Numbered from the stretch's first letter, positions 1 through 7,070 are shown. The stretch: 11,262 bases of DNA from Nitrosopumilaceae archaeon (GCA_021296165.1 JAGWAW010000038.1:1-11262); one strand, 5' to 3'. Notes: generated from the sequence alone by a model not told the origin. A program made the numbers and translations.

Positions 1-40
1 TGTTTGATTGATCACATTCTGGCGCGTTGCCGCAGGGCCG

Positions 41-418
41 TCAGCGTGGAATATATGCACAATTCGATACAAACCCGTACGTGTGCGATGCGGCCGCCGC
101 CCCGCAGAACGCCGCGGCGGCGGGCAGATGCAATATATCATGCCCCAGTACCAGCGGCGCTGCGGCCAACGCCAGGCACATCTCCAGGGCCACCTGTGCC
201 CCGGCGGCGGCTGCGGGGCCCGCTCGTACTGTAACTATACGAAACGGCATGGCGACCTCGCGCCGGGATATCGCGCCGCGGCCGGCCCGGAGGGTTCCGT
301 ACAGGTCCAGACCCAGCGACGCCCCGTACCACACCATGACCGGCCACACCACATAGGATGCAACCATGCACGCGGCGACGCCGGCGGCCACCAAATAAAA
401 AAACGGCGGGCGGCTCAC
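41..418 (-). CDS. Small two-helix membrane protein, unknown function
   Basis: The product is 125 residues and I do not recognise a family. A hydrophobic segment at about residues 6-33 is followed by a basic loop (about 41-65, rich in Arg), then an Ala-rich hydrophobic stretch at about 72-112 that could hold one or two helices. This suggests a small integral membrane protein. I chose the GTG start at 418 because its GTGA overlaps the TGA stop of the upstream gene (415-417), a typical translational-coupling junction. A longer frame reaching back to 490 would run deep inside that gene and add a polar extension before the first helix. It is probably co-transcribed with the gene at 415-699. The high-GC, Ala-rich composition makes a spurious frame possible, but the overlap and clear helices favour a real gene. 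Confidence 0.6.
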   Translation of the reverse strand: MSRPPFFYLVAAGVAACMVASYVVWPVMVWYGASLGLDLYGTLRAGRGAISRREVAMPFRIVTVRAGPAAAAGAQVALEMCLALAAAPLVLGHDILHLPAAAAFCGAAAASHTYGFVSNCAYIPR

Positions 419-699
419 CGCGCGCGGTCCAGCCGCAGCAGCACCACGCTCACCATTATGGCAAAGACGAACACGATCCTCACCACCCACAGCAGTGACT
501 GGTACAGGCTGTCTATCTTCTCGGTGAGGTCCTCAGGCAGGTCGGCCCCGGCCGGCGGTTCGAATATGTTGTCGACGCCGAATATGTACGCGATCAGGTA
601 CGGCATGGCCCACACCAGAAAGGCCCCTATTACGGCGCCCATCAACATGGTCTGGTACTTGCCCACCGACTCGGACTCTTCCTTGCGCTTCTCCAGCAT
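415..699 (-). CDS. Small two-helix membrane protein, unknown function
   Basis: The product is 94 residues. A charged N-terminus (MLEKRKEESES) leads into a hydrophobic helix at about 17-41, an acidic Pro-containing loop at about 42-66, a second helix at about 69-90 and a short basic tail (RLDRAR). The second helix carries an internal Arg (R74). Charge placement fits both ends in the cytoplasm and the acidic loop outside; this is inference. I preferred the ATG at 699 over an ATG 13 codons upstream because a TATA-like element (TTAAATAG, 719-726 read on the minus strand) is centred about 24 bases before it, the spacing expected for a leaderless archaeal transcript. It is divergent from the pilin-like gene at 778 and coupled by GTGA overlap to the gene ending at 41. 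No family was recognised. Confidence 0.75.
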   Translation of the reverse strand: MLEKRKEESESVGKYQTMLMGAVIGAFLVWAMPYLIAYIFGVDNIFEPPAGADLPEDLTEKIDSLYQSLLWVVRIVFVFAIMVSVVLLRLDRAR

Positions 700-718
700 G
701 GCACACAGATTATACTCG

Positions 719-726
719 CTATTTAA
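719..726 (-). promoter_or_regulatory. TATA-like promoter box for the minus-strand gene pair
   Basis: Read on the minus strand this is TTAAATAG. Its centre lies about 24 bases upstream of the ATG at 699, which fits archaeal TBP-box spacing for a leaderless mRNA. Confidence 0.55.
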
Positions 727-749
727 CGAGGCGTGCACCGCATGCGGCC

Positions 750-757
750 GTTATATT
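750..757 (+). promoter_or_regulatory. TATA-like promoter box for the pilin-like gene
   Basis: GTTATATT is centred about 24 bases before the ATG at 778. Together with the box at 719-726 it makes the 78-base gap a divergent promoter region. It also argues for the start at 778 rather than the in-frame ATG at 733. Confidence 0.55.
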
Positions 758-777
758 CTGGCATTATTCGGGGCGCA

Positions 778-1344
778 ATGAGACGACAAATATCGCGCAG
801 GGCGCCCGCCCTCTCGGCCATAGTGGGCATCATAATAGGGGTGGGTGTCACGGCGGCGGCCGGCTCCACCCTCTACTATACGTTCGAGAGCCAGACGGAC
901 CCGTTCAAGTCCAGTTCCGCCCTGGACGTCAGAAACCTCAGCGTCGTAAAGGACGAGGACCTGCTCAGGATAACGGCCACGCTGCGGAACAACGGGCAGA
1001 CCCGCATAGACCAGGTCACCATAGACAAGATCCTGGTCTCCGAGATCGAAATATTCCAGACGGGTCCCTCCATAGTGAAGCTGGACGTCGACGGCACAAA
1101 CCAGACGCACAACACCCACTACACCTACAGGGCGGAGGGGCTGACCACCCCCTCCGGCGTGGTCAGCATACCCTACGGCCAGTCCGAGGCCCTGGTCCTG
1201 GAGATAAAGTCCGACCCGACGGCGACCGACGACATAGAAAACCACGTGAACGTCTCCGACCGCCTCACCATGACACTGAGGGTGGGGGCCGGCGGGGACA
1301 ACTTCATCACCGATGCCTTCTCGGCGCGTGTAAAGCCCGGCTAG
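778..1344 (+). CDS. Secreted pilin-like protein with one N-terminal helix
   Basis: The product is 188 residues. The N-terminus has a basic stretch (RRQISRRA, residues 2-9) followed at once by a roughly 20-residue hydrophobic helix (about 10-34, ending near TLYYTF). This layout matches class III signal peptides of archaeal type IV pilins and archaellins, where a prepilin peptidase cuts after a basic-Gly/Ala site. Here that site would be RRA/PALS, and Pro at +1 is atypical, so processing is uncertain. The rest is hydrophilic and beta-rich, with possible N-glycosylation sequons at N53 (NLS), N108 (NQT) and N158 (NVS). The region around 50-100 resembles a CARDB/Ig-like extracellular fold. The start at 778 is supported by the TATA-like box at 750-757. 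It could instead be a simple membrane-anchored exoprotein rather than a filament subunit. It lies next to secretion-type genes, which supports a surface role. Confidence 0.7.
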   Translation: MRRQISRRAPALSAIVGIIIGVGVTAAAGSTLYYTFESQTDPFKSSSALDVRNLSVVKDEDLLRITATLRNNGQTRIDQVTIDKILVSEIEIFQTGPSIVKLDVDGTNQTHNTHYTYRAEGLTTPSGVVSIPYGQSEALVLEIKSDPTATDDIENHVNVSDRLTMTLRVGAGGDNFITDAFSARVKPG

Positions 1345-1345
1345 A

Positions 1346-1365
1346 TCTCTTCTTTTTTCATTTTT
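1346..1365 (+). terminator. T-rich archaeal-type terminator
   Basis: Just after the TAG stop at 1342-1344 lies a pyrimidine/T-rich tract containing a run of six T and a run of five T, with no strong hairpin before it. T tracts like this end transcription in archaea. It separates the pilin-like gene from the operon starting at 1423. Confidence 0.55.
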
Positions 1366-1394
1366 GGCGCGGAAATATCCCGCGGGCGCTCCCC

Positions 1395-1402
1395 CTTTTA
1401 AC
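1395..1402 (+). promoter_or_regulatory. TATA-like promoter box for the 1423 operon
   Basis: CTTTTAAC is centred about 25 bases before the TTG at 1423. This supports a leaderless transcript starting at or near that unusual start codon. Confidence 0.5.
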
Positions 1403-1422
1403 CTGCGATATGTTGGAGTGCA

Positions 1423-2073
1423 TTGTCCTACAGCGACAAGACGGCCATCTGGTTCCACAAGCCCACGGCCCTCAACCAGCCGCTCTTCCAGATGCCCCTC
1501 TTCGGGTACGTGACAGGGTCGCAGGGTGCGCTCTTCTTTGGCATAGGACTGCCGGCGTTCTTTGCCGTGATGAACACATACGGCATCATGTATGCGCTGA
1601 TACCTTTGGGGGCAGTCGCCGCCTTCGCCCTGATACGGCCCCCCGTGATGGGGTACGAGACGCGCATGGCCGTCTTGGTGTGGTTTTACGTGCGGCGGCG
1701 CCGGCCCCGGATGGTGAGAAGCGCCGCCCTGGCGGTGCCCGTCCCCGCCTCCCTGTCCGTACCCAAGAGGGCCAAGGCGGCCAAGACCGCCAGCCGGCCC
1801 GCCGAGCCCCTCCGGGTGCGGGGCGCCGGCCGGCCCGTGGAGATATCCATGGTGCTGAGGACCGGCGGGAACAGGGCCCGGCGCGGCCGCGTCCGCATCA
1901 TGCTGGACGGCTCCGGGATAAAGACGGCCATCCCCTCCGGGGCGGGGCGCGTCAGCGTCATACTGCACCCCGAGGACTGCGTGGGCACGCGCACCATATC
2001 CATACACGAGGTGGACGGCAACGACGGGGCCGGCGCCCTCCTGGTGTCCAAGGAGGTAGTGTTTGAGGGCTAG
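1423..2073 (+). CDS. PrgI/VirB3-like inner-membrane protein with extra C-terminal domain
   Basis: The product is 216 residues. A soluble N-terminus of about 33 residues is followed by two adjacent helices (about 35-50 and 53-71), then the segment RPPVMGYETRMAVLVWFYVR and a highly basic RRRRPR (91-96). Two close helices followed by an arginine- and proline-rich 'RPP...W.Y.RRRPR' stretch is the usual shape of VirB3/PrgI-type subunits, which sit at the inner membrane beside a secretion ATPase. The family call is by shape, not by alignment. A basic Pro/Ala linker (about 97-135) leads to a likely beta-rich domain (about 138-216) not usual in PrgI proteins. The start is TTG: an in-frame TAA lies at 1399-1401, no ATG or GTG lies between, and the TATA-like box fits. 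It overlaps the next gene by 11 bases. Confidence 0.65.
   Translation: MSYSDKTAIWFHKPTALNQPLFQMPLFGYVTGSQGALFFGIGLPAFFAVMNTYGIMYALIPLGAVAAFALIRPPVMGYETRMAVLVWFYVRRRRPRMVRSAALAVPVPASLSVPKRAKAAKTASRPAEPLRVRGAGRPVEISMVLRTGGNRARRGRVRIMLDGSGIKTAIPSGAGRVSVILHPEDCVGTRTISIHEVDGNDGAGALLVSKEVVFEG
2051..2057 (+). promoter_or_regulatory. Shine-Dalgarno site deciding the TTG start at 2063
   Basis: AGGAGGT lies five bases before the TTG at 2063, inside the end of the upstream gene. It matches the anti-Shine-Dalgarno core and supports the uncommon TTG start. In contrast with the first genes of operons here, this internal gene appears leadered. Confidence 0.7.
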
Positions 2074-2956
2074 GGCGGCCCTGTCGGACTGGTATGAGCT
2101 GCGGCCCTACCCCGGAGACGAAGGCGCCGACGACTTTGGCGCCATACTGGACCACATACCCGAGTTCGTCTTCGTGATATCGGTGCGGGACGGCCGCCTC
2201 GCCACGCACATGAGAACCTCGGCCAGGCACCTGCCGCTGCTGGAGAGCCTGGGCTGCACCGAGCCGGTCCCCTCCGATTCCCCCGCGCTGCACGGGCATG
2301 CGGCATCATACCGGTACCGTTCGGTGCGGCACTGCGCCCTGCCGGTGGGGGATGCCGACGCTGCCTCGCCCATATTCCGCATCATGGGGGACTCGGTGGC
2401 GGGATCCGCGTACCTGATGGTGTGGTGCAGGCGGAGGGCCTCCCACCCCCGCATATCGCAGTACATACGCAGGACCGAGCGGGGGCAGGCCGCCGACGGC
2501 CTGGCCGGCCTGATGTCCGGCATGTGGGGAGGCGCCTCCAAGCCGGGCCCCACCCAGACCCATAACGCCAGGCTGGCTCGGGAGAAGGCCGCCTCACGCC
2601 ACCTCTTTGCATGCGATGTGGTGGCCGCCGCCGACTCCATGGACGACCTGCGGGCCGTCGAGTCCTCGTTCCCCTCCATGTCGCTGAGGCGCCATTCCAA
2701 GGCGGACACCAGGCACATAGACCTGGTGTCGTCTGGCAGGGCGCCCATTCCCTGGTGGGGCGGCTCGCGCATGCCCATACTGAGTGATGTGGAGCTGCGG
2801 CTCTTTGTGCGCCTCCCAGACGAGAACGACATGGCCTCCGTCCCCATGAATGCGGGCCGGATGGTGTCGCGCTCGGGCGGCGAGCGCGTGGAAGGCGGGG
2901 GCGCCACCACCATAGACATAGAGAGACCCGAAGGTCCGGGAGTATCGGAGCCGTAA
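2063..2956 (+). CDS. N-terminal-domain-like partner of a VirD4/HerA-type conjugation ATPase
   Basis: The product is 297 residues, soluble, with no signal peptide and no Walker motifs. The layout resembles the domain that precedes the ATPase core in large VirD4/HerA-like conjugation ATPases. An early segment, WYELRPYPG and AILDHIPEFVFVISVRDGRL (about 10-46), is followed by a middle alpha/beta part. The segment LFACDVVAAADSMDDLRAVE (181-200) looks like the conserved 'lf.v.ir..a...' strand-helix of that domain. The C-terminal LSDVELRLFVRLPDEND (240-256) resembles the 'lt..ELa.l.hlP' segment usually found just before the ATP-binding domain. In this window the ATPase core is a separate gene at 8836, whose N-terminus begins about where such a domain would end. 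The assignment is pattern-based inference. The start TTG has a strong Shine-Dalgarno site and overlaps the upstream gene by 11 bases. Confidence 0.55.
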   Translation: MRARAALSDWYELRPYPGDEGADDFGAILDHIPEFVFVISVRDGRLATHMRTSARHLPLLESLGCTEPVPSDSPALHGHAASYRYRSVRHCALPVGDADAASPIFRIMGDSVAGSAYLMVWCRRRASHPRISQYIRRTERGQAADGLAGLMSGMWGGASKPGPTQTHNARLAREKAASRHLFACDVVAAADSMDDLRAVESSFPSMSLRRHSKADTRHIDLVSSGRAPIPWWGGSRMPILSDVELRLFVRLPDENDMASVPMNAGRMVSRSGGERVEGGGATTIDIERPEGPGVSEP

Positions 2957-3019
2957 GGTGGGCGCCCGCCATATCAGGGGTGGCTGCCCGCGTGGGGCCA
3001 CGGCCGGGCGGCCCGTCAA

Positions 3020-3039
3020 GCCCGGCACGTGCGCCGGGC
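3020..3039. terminator. GC-rich hairpin between convergent genes
   Basis: GCCCGGC (3020-3026) and GCCGGGC (3033-3039) form a perfect 7-bp stem around a 6-base loop. It lies in the 143-base gap between convergent genes ending at 2956 and 3100 and could act on either strand. There is no T run beside it, so the terminator role is only a guess from position. Confidence 0.3.
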
Positions 3040-3099
3040 GGGGGTGTCCTGCGACGAATTATCGGGGCAGATATTCGAAGGCGGGCGGGGACCGGAGTG

Positions 3100-3582
3100 T
3101 TAGGGCCTCAGGGCCCGGATGCCGGACAGCACGGTCTGGCTGGCCGAGGACACGGCCCGGATGCCCCCCGCCACGGCGGGCATATACCCGATGAGTGCCC
3201 GGCCCACCAGTATGGCATATACGGACACTATGATGGCGGTTATCTCGTGCGGGATGCCGAATATGGTCAACACGTCAAAGGCGTACAGTCCAGCCATCAG
3301 CTTGAACATCTCGACGGACATCTCCAAGCCCAATTCCACGGACCGCACGGCGTTGGCCAACACGTCCCCGGTGTCCATCTCGCCGGACATCTCCATCATG
3401 CGCATACTCATGTCATGCTCTGCCATGCGGGCGTATACCGTTGAGATTTGCGGGCCGGCCGGCTCGCCATTCATGGTCTGGAGCTGTATGCCCAGGGGGG
3501 CGGCAATCAGGATATCCCCGGCGGCCAGGCACCCCGACAGAATGTACATGAACAGTATGATCCTTAGGGCGTTGTCCTTCAT
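3100..3582 (-). CDS. Met-rich small membrane protein, unknown function
   Basis: The product is 160 residues. It begins with a short basic N-terminus (MKDNALR) and a hydrophobic helix at about 7-32, either a signal anchor or an uncleaved signal. A loop of about 60 residues follows, unusually rich in methionine (residues 52-70 hold seven Met, including MSMRMMEM). Two hydrophobic segments come next at about 92-110 and 113-134, and a Ser/Ala/Arg tail ends the protein. I chose the ATG at 3582, preceded by GGAGG eight bases away. A longer frame to 3678 would add a Pro/Gly-rich, basic extension before the helix that looks like translated spacer. The gene is convergent with the operon ending at 2956 and divergent from the operon at 3905. 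I do not recognise a family. A small membrane subunit of the neighbouring machine is possible but not shown. Confidence 0.65.
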   Translation of the reverse strand: MKDNALRIILFMYILSGCLAAGDILIAAPLGIQLQTMNGEPAGPQISTVYARMAEHDMSMRMMEMSGEMDTGDVLANAVRSVELGLEMSVEMFKLMAGLYAFDVLTIFGIPHEITAIIVSVYAILVGRALIGYMPAVAGGIRAVSSASQTVLSGIRALRP

Positions 3583-3904
3583 TTCTGGCGCCTCCCAGAT
3601 ATGGCGGCGGTACGGCGGCCCCCAGGGTGGCCGGCCACCGGCTGCAGCCCAGCCCGGCGCATTCGTTCCGCCCCGCATGCGGGCAGGGCGGCCTCTCTGA
3701 CGGATATGCCGGCCGGCCCGTCAGGGGCGGCGGCTACGGACAGGCTCGAGAGACAGCGGGGGCGGCCCCTGCACGGCTTTGCCATGAGATACGCGCACGC
3801 CTGATTGCTTATAGCACATACGTATCAATGACACGCCTGTAGGCTGGCGCGCCCTGCGGATCCGTTACACCCGGCCCTTAAATCGCGCACACCATTCCGG
3901 ACGC
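3583..3904. other. Non-coding spacer with clustered inverted repeats
   Basis: About 320 bases between divergent genes hold no convincing frame. They contain a perfect 14-bp palindrome GGTGGCCGGCCACC (3626-3639), a perfect 12-bp palindrome CCCGCATGCGGG (3672-3683), and an inverted repeat CTGACGG/CCGTCAG (3697-3703 and 3718-3724) whose loop itself contains a GC palindrome. A short AT-richer patch near 3803-3830 includes CTTATAG and ATACGTAT and could hold another promoter on either strand. The spacer ends in the TATA-like box of the 3905 operon. High GC raises the chance of palindromes, so a regulatory role is unproven. Confidence 0.4.
3877..3884 (+). promoter_or_regulatory. TATA-like promoter box for the pilus/ATPase operon
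   Basis: CTTAAATC is centred about 25 bases before the GTG at 3905, in an otherwise GC-rich stretch. This is the expected spacing for a leaderless archaeal mRNA and fixes the first gene of the operon that runs to 10785. Confidence 0.6.
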
Positions 3905-4231
3905 GTGATAGCGCTGGGCGTGGGCATGGCCGCCATGGCCGTCCTGGCCGCCGGAATGCTCCTGGAGTATTATGCCGAGAGGGACCGCATAGAGCGCGTG
4001 CGCGACATATCCGACGAGGTCCGGGCGGCGCGCCTCCGCGAATCCGTATCGGCCACACACCAGCACCCCGGCATACTGCTGGAGAACAGGTGGGGCGGCG
4101 ACACGCAGATAACCGGTCTCATAGTGATATGCGATGGCGGCGCCATCCTCAGCGCCCCCCTCAACCACAGCGTGCCGGCGGGCGGCTCCATCCTGATCAG
4201 CGACATGCCGGACCCGGGGGCGTGCACATGA
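3905..4231 (+). CDS. Small pilin-like or signal-anchor protein, first gene of operon
   Basis: The product is 108 residues. A hydrophobic helix starts almost at the first residue (about 2-20, rich in Ala, Gly and Met) and runs into a charged helical stretch (EYYAERDRIERVRDISDEVR, 21-40), then a short beta-rich domain (about 58-100). A hydrophobic N-terminal helix merging into a charged helix resembles a minor pilin or pseudopilin stalk. There is no usual basic leader or prepilin-peptidase site, so a simple signal-anchored exoprotein is equally possible. The GTG start is supported by the TATA-like box at 3877-3884 and the lack of room for a leader. The stop overlaps the ATG of the next gene as ATGA, so the two are probably translationally coupled. 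Confidence 0.6.
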   Translation: MIALGVGMAAMAVLAAGMLLEYYAERDRIERVRDISDEVRAARLRESVSATHQHPGILLENRWGGDTQITGLIVICDGGAILSAPLNHSVPAGGSILISDMPDPGACT

Positions 4232-7038
4232 CGCCTGCGGCCGGCGCCCTGGCATGCATGGCGTGCGCCATGGTATGGTGCGGGGCGGCCCACGCCGACA
4301 TACACCTGTACGTGCCCGACTCCATGCTACAGAACACGCACTACGAGGGCATGGCACTCCTGGACGAGCCGGCCGCTCACCCCTACACCCTGCTGCTGGC
4401 CTCCGAGGGCCCCGTCCGCATACCCCACAACATAACCATACAGGCCGGGACCAACCACGGCATATTCGGCATATACCCGTATGGCGCCGGGGAGGCGCGC
4501 ATATCGGCGGTGCCGCCCGGCGGCCCGCCCGCACATGCCACAAGCTCCATACACCCCGACGCCCCCCGCCTGCGCCTCATACTGCCGGGAGCCCAAAACT
4601 TGGCAGCCACCCACATGCCCGTATTCATATTCCTAACGGATGGCGCCGGGCGCCCCCTGCCCGCCCCGCACGCCATACCCATACACCTGGACGCGCCGCC
4701 CTCCATCGATATCCCAGGTACGGCCACCATACACCCGGGCCGCACCCACGCCACGGTACAGGCCGCCATACACGGCTCCGGCACCATACACGCCTCCTCC
4801 AAACATGCGGCCGGCGACTCCGCCGAGATACTCTGGAGCGGCGCCGACATCAGTGTGCGGGTGGGCGTGGCGCCAAACCCGGCCCCCGAGGGGTCCGCCG
4901 CCGCATACTTTGTGTGGCTGGAGCGGGACGGCTACCCATATGACCCGCCGCACCACACCCAGGTGCTCATATCCTCCGACTCGCCGGCGGCGTCCACCGC
5001 CCCGGGGCCCGGGCCGGGGCCCGTCCGCCGCGGGGCCATCTCCGGCGGCATATACAGCGGCACCATACACACCGGGCAGGTCTCCGGCCCCGGCGACGCC
5101 CGCGCGTACGGCAACATGGCCACCATAACGGCCACCGTACCCGGCGTGGGCAGCGGCAGCGCCACCATATCGGTGGGCGCCCATCCGGCCGGCGCGCTGG
5201 ACACGGCCGCCTCGGCGCTGCGGGACTGCGTCGACGCGTCGCCCGAGCGCACGCGCCACATACCCTGCGGCCGCATGCTGGGGGCCTTCGCGGCGCTGGG
5301 GGGCACCCCCGACCAAATATACGACGGGGCACCCCCCGACTGGATACACGCCGCCTTCCGCGCCGCCGACGCGCGCCCCCGCGCCGACGCTGCGTTACTG
5401 TGGGCGTTCCCCGACACACCCCACCACACCGCATGGGTGGTGGCCGGATTCTATGCCACCGGCGGCATACCCGGTATCTGGGTCCCGGCGCCTCCCCCCG
5501 ACACATCCGACATAGTAACCAGCCACTCGGCCCCCCGCCGCACGGGAACGGGCCCGGTCACCATACCCATGGATACGCCCGCCCCCCTCAACCTCACCAT
5601 ATCCGGCGGGGGGATATCCCCGGCGGGCCTGGCCCTGCCGGGGCCCGCCCGGCCGGACATCCGGATATCGTGGGAGCCGGCCCCCCATACTGCAGGACCC
5701 CGGCTGCTGGGCATCATATACGTGACCGACCACGCGGGCCGCGCCCTGCACCCCGGCCACACCATGCACAACCTCACCGTATCGGGGTACGGCAATACCA
5801 CCATACACCACTCCATACCATACGGCGCCGCGGCCGCCATATACGGCGAGTCGGACGGGTCCGGCGGGGTGCTGGCCCGGCTCCCCGGAGCCCCTCCGGC
5901 CCGCATACCCACCAACCCGAACGCCACACATACCATCACCCTGTGGATGCCCGACAGGGTGCATGTCGCCGAGGAGTTCCCATACGCCATACATGCGGTC
6001 TCCGGGGACACGCCAACACACCGCATATACGACGCGGCCCTGGCGTCCGGGTCGGTCTCGCCGGCCCCCGGCCACAGGCTGGTCGCCGACCGCACCGGCG
6101 GAGACATGGCCGTCGTCTGGGAGGGGGCGGCCGCCTGGGATACCACCGAGCCGTTCCTAAACGAGATGCCCCGCATACGTATCGACACGGGCGAGACGCA
6201 GGTGCGCCTAGACCAGAACATCACCATATCCATACACGGGGCGCCCCCCGGCGCCCAGACCTACGCGGACGGCCCCTTGGCATTCTCCCACACCCCGCCG
6301 CACTCGTACACGGCCCGGCCCGCCGAGGCCGGCCAATACACGGTAAACGTGACGGTGTCGGCCCCCGGCTGGCACCCGCACTCCCGCGCCATATCATACT
6401 CGGCTGACACGTACGCCGACGTCTCGTATATGGCCACATCCAGCGACTCGGCGCCGGTCCCATTCAAGATGCGTCTGGAGTCAGATGATACATCATACAC
6501 GCTGCTCCCCGGCCAGGCCATACCCCTGGCGCCGGGCGCCTACACCGCCACCCTGGAACATAATGTACGGCTGGACGGTAGCCGCTACACATTGTCCGGC
6601 GTCACGATAAACGGCGCCGAGTCGGGGAATGCAGGCCGCCTGGCGCTCACCGTGGACGGCCCCACCCACATCACATCCCGCTACGAGAGGGTGGTGGAGG
6701 TCCGGGCCTCGTACACCGGGGTACTGTCCGGGCCCGTCCCCGGCTCGGGGGACTACTCTGTCGGCGACACGGTCCACATACGCGCCGGGCCCGTCCCCGT
6801 GTGGTGGGGGCTGGCCCGGGCCGTCCCCGCATCCTGGGAGGGGCTGCCGCCGGACCACCACACCTTCGATGATACCGTTCGGTTCCCCGCCGCACACTCG
6901 GTGGACATACGCGCCGAATACCGCACGGACCACACCCCCCTGATGCTGCTGGCCGGGGCCGCCGCGTCCGTCCCCATACTTTTGATGCGGGGGCGCATCG
7001 CCGATGCGCTGGGCGACATACGGGGGCGGGGGTCCTGA
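4228..7038 (+). CDS. Large secreted Ig-like surface protein with C-terminal membrane anchor
   Basis: The product is 936 residues. A signal-like hydrophobic stretch (residues 5-20) ends in GAAHA, with likely cleavage near residue 23; it has few basic residues. The long ectodomain is beta-rich. A recurring module has a hydrophobic strand, then an acidic/Gly-containing turn and a Pro/His segment: VFIFLTDGAGRPLPAPHAIP (132-151), AYFVWLERDGYPYDPPHH (226-243) and GIIYVTDHAGRALHPGH (495-511). These look like the 'v.v.l.D..G.pl' strands of bacterial-type Ig-like repeats. A more helical insert (about 320-400) contains C334 and C347. A predicted membrane helix at about 904-919 and a basic tail end the protein. 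Role: probably an adhesin or pilus-associated surface protein; inferred from architecture. I chose ATG 4228 over a GTG at 4090 because it gives the signal peptide and the ATGA overlap with the upstream stop. Confidence 0.7.
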   Translation: MTPAAGALACMACAMVWCGAAHADIHLYVPDSMLQNTHYEGMALLDEPAAHPYTLLLASEGPVRIPHNITIQAGTNHGIFGIYPYGAGEARISAVPPGGPPAHATSSIHPDAPRLRLILPGAQNLAATHMPVFIFLTDGAGRPLPAPHAIPIHLDAPPSIDIPGTATIHPGRTHATVQAAIHGSGTIHASSKHAAGDSAEILWSGADISVRVGVAPNPAPEGSAAAYFVWLERDGYPYDPPHHTQVLISSDSPAASTAPGPGPGPVRRGAISGGIYSGTIHTGQVSGPGDARAYGNMATITATVPGVGSGSATISVGAHPAGALDTAASALRDCVDASPERTRHIPCGRMLGAFAALGGTPDQIYDGAPPDWIHAAFRAADARPRADAALLWAFPDTPHHTAWVVAGFYATGGIPGIWVPAPPPDTSDIVTSHSAPRRTGTGPVTIPMDTPAPLNLTISGGGISPAGLALPGPARPDIRISWEPAPHTAGPRLLGIIYVTDHAGRALHPGHTMHNLTVSGYGNTTIHHSIPYGAAAAIYGESDGSGGVLARLPGAPPARIPTNPNATHTITLWMPDRVHVAEEFPYAIHAVSGDTPTHRIYDAALASGSVSPAPGHRLVADRTGGDMAVVWEGAAAWDTTEPFLNEMPRIRIDTGETQVRLDQNITISIHGAPPGAQTYADGPLAFSHTPPHSYTARPAEAGQYTVNVTVSAPGWHPHSRAISYSADTYADVSYMATSSDSAPVPFKMRLESDDTSYTLLPGQAIPLAPGAYTATLEHNVRLDGSRYTLSGVTINGAESGNAGRLALTVDGPTHITSRYERVVEVRASYTGVLSGPVPGSGDYSVGDTVHIRAGPVPVWWGLARAVPASWEGLPPDHHTFDDTVRFPAAHSVDIRAEYRTDHTPLMLLAGAAASVPILLMRGRIADALGDIRGRGS

Positions 7039-7070
7039 TCCGCGCCATATGGTGCATCACATCGTGTACT

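Noticed and set aside
733..777. ATG at 733 as start of the pilin-like gene
   Set aside because: The TATA-like box at 750-757 lies inside this extension, and starting at 778 gives the expected pilin-like N-terminus.
751..2007. Long open minus-strand frame (418 codons)
   Set aside because: It lies opposite two better-supported plus-strand genes, spans their terminator and promoter, and its product is a Gly/His/Arg-rich low-complexity chain without domains, as expected from antisense reading of GC-rich genes.
1410..2066. Frame starting at ATG 1410
   Set aside because: Its product is a His/Arg/Pro-rich chain lacking helices, whereas the frame from TTG 1423 gives two clear membrane helices.
4090..4227. 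GTG at 4090 as start of the large surface protein
   Set aside because: It would place 46 basic, polar residues before the signal-like helix and overlap the 3905 gene widely. ATG at 4228 gives an ATGA coupling site and a signal peptide.
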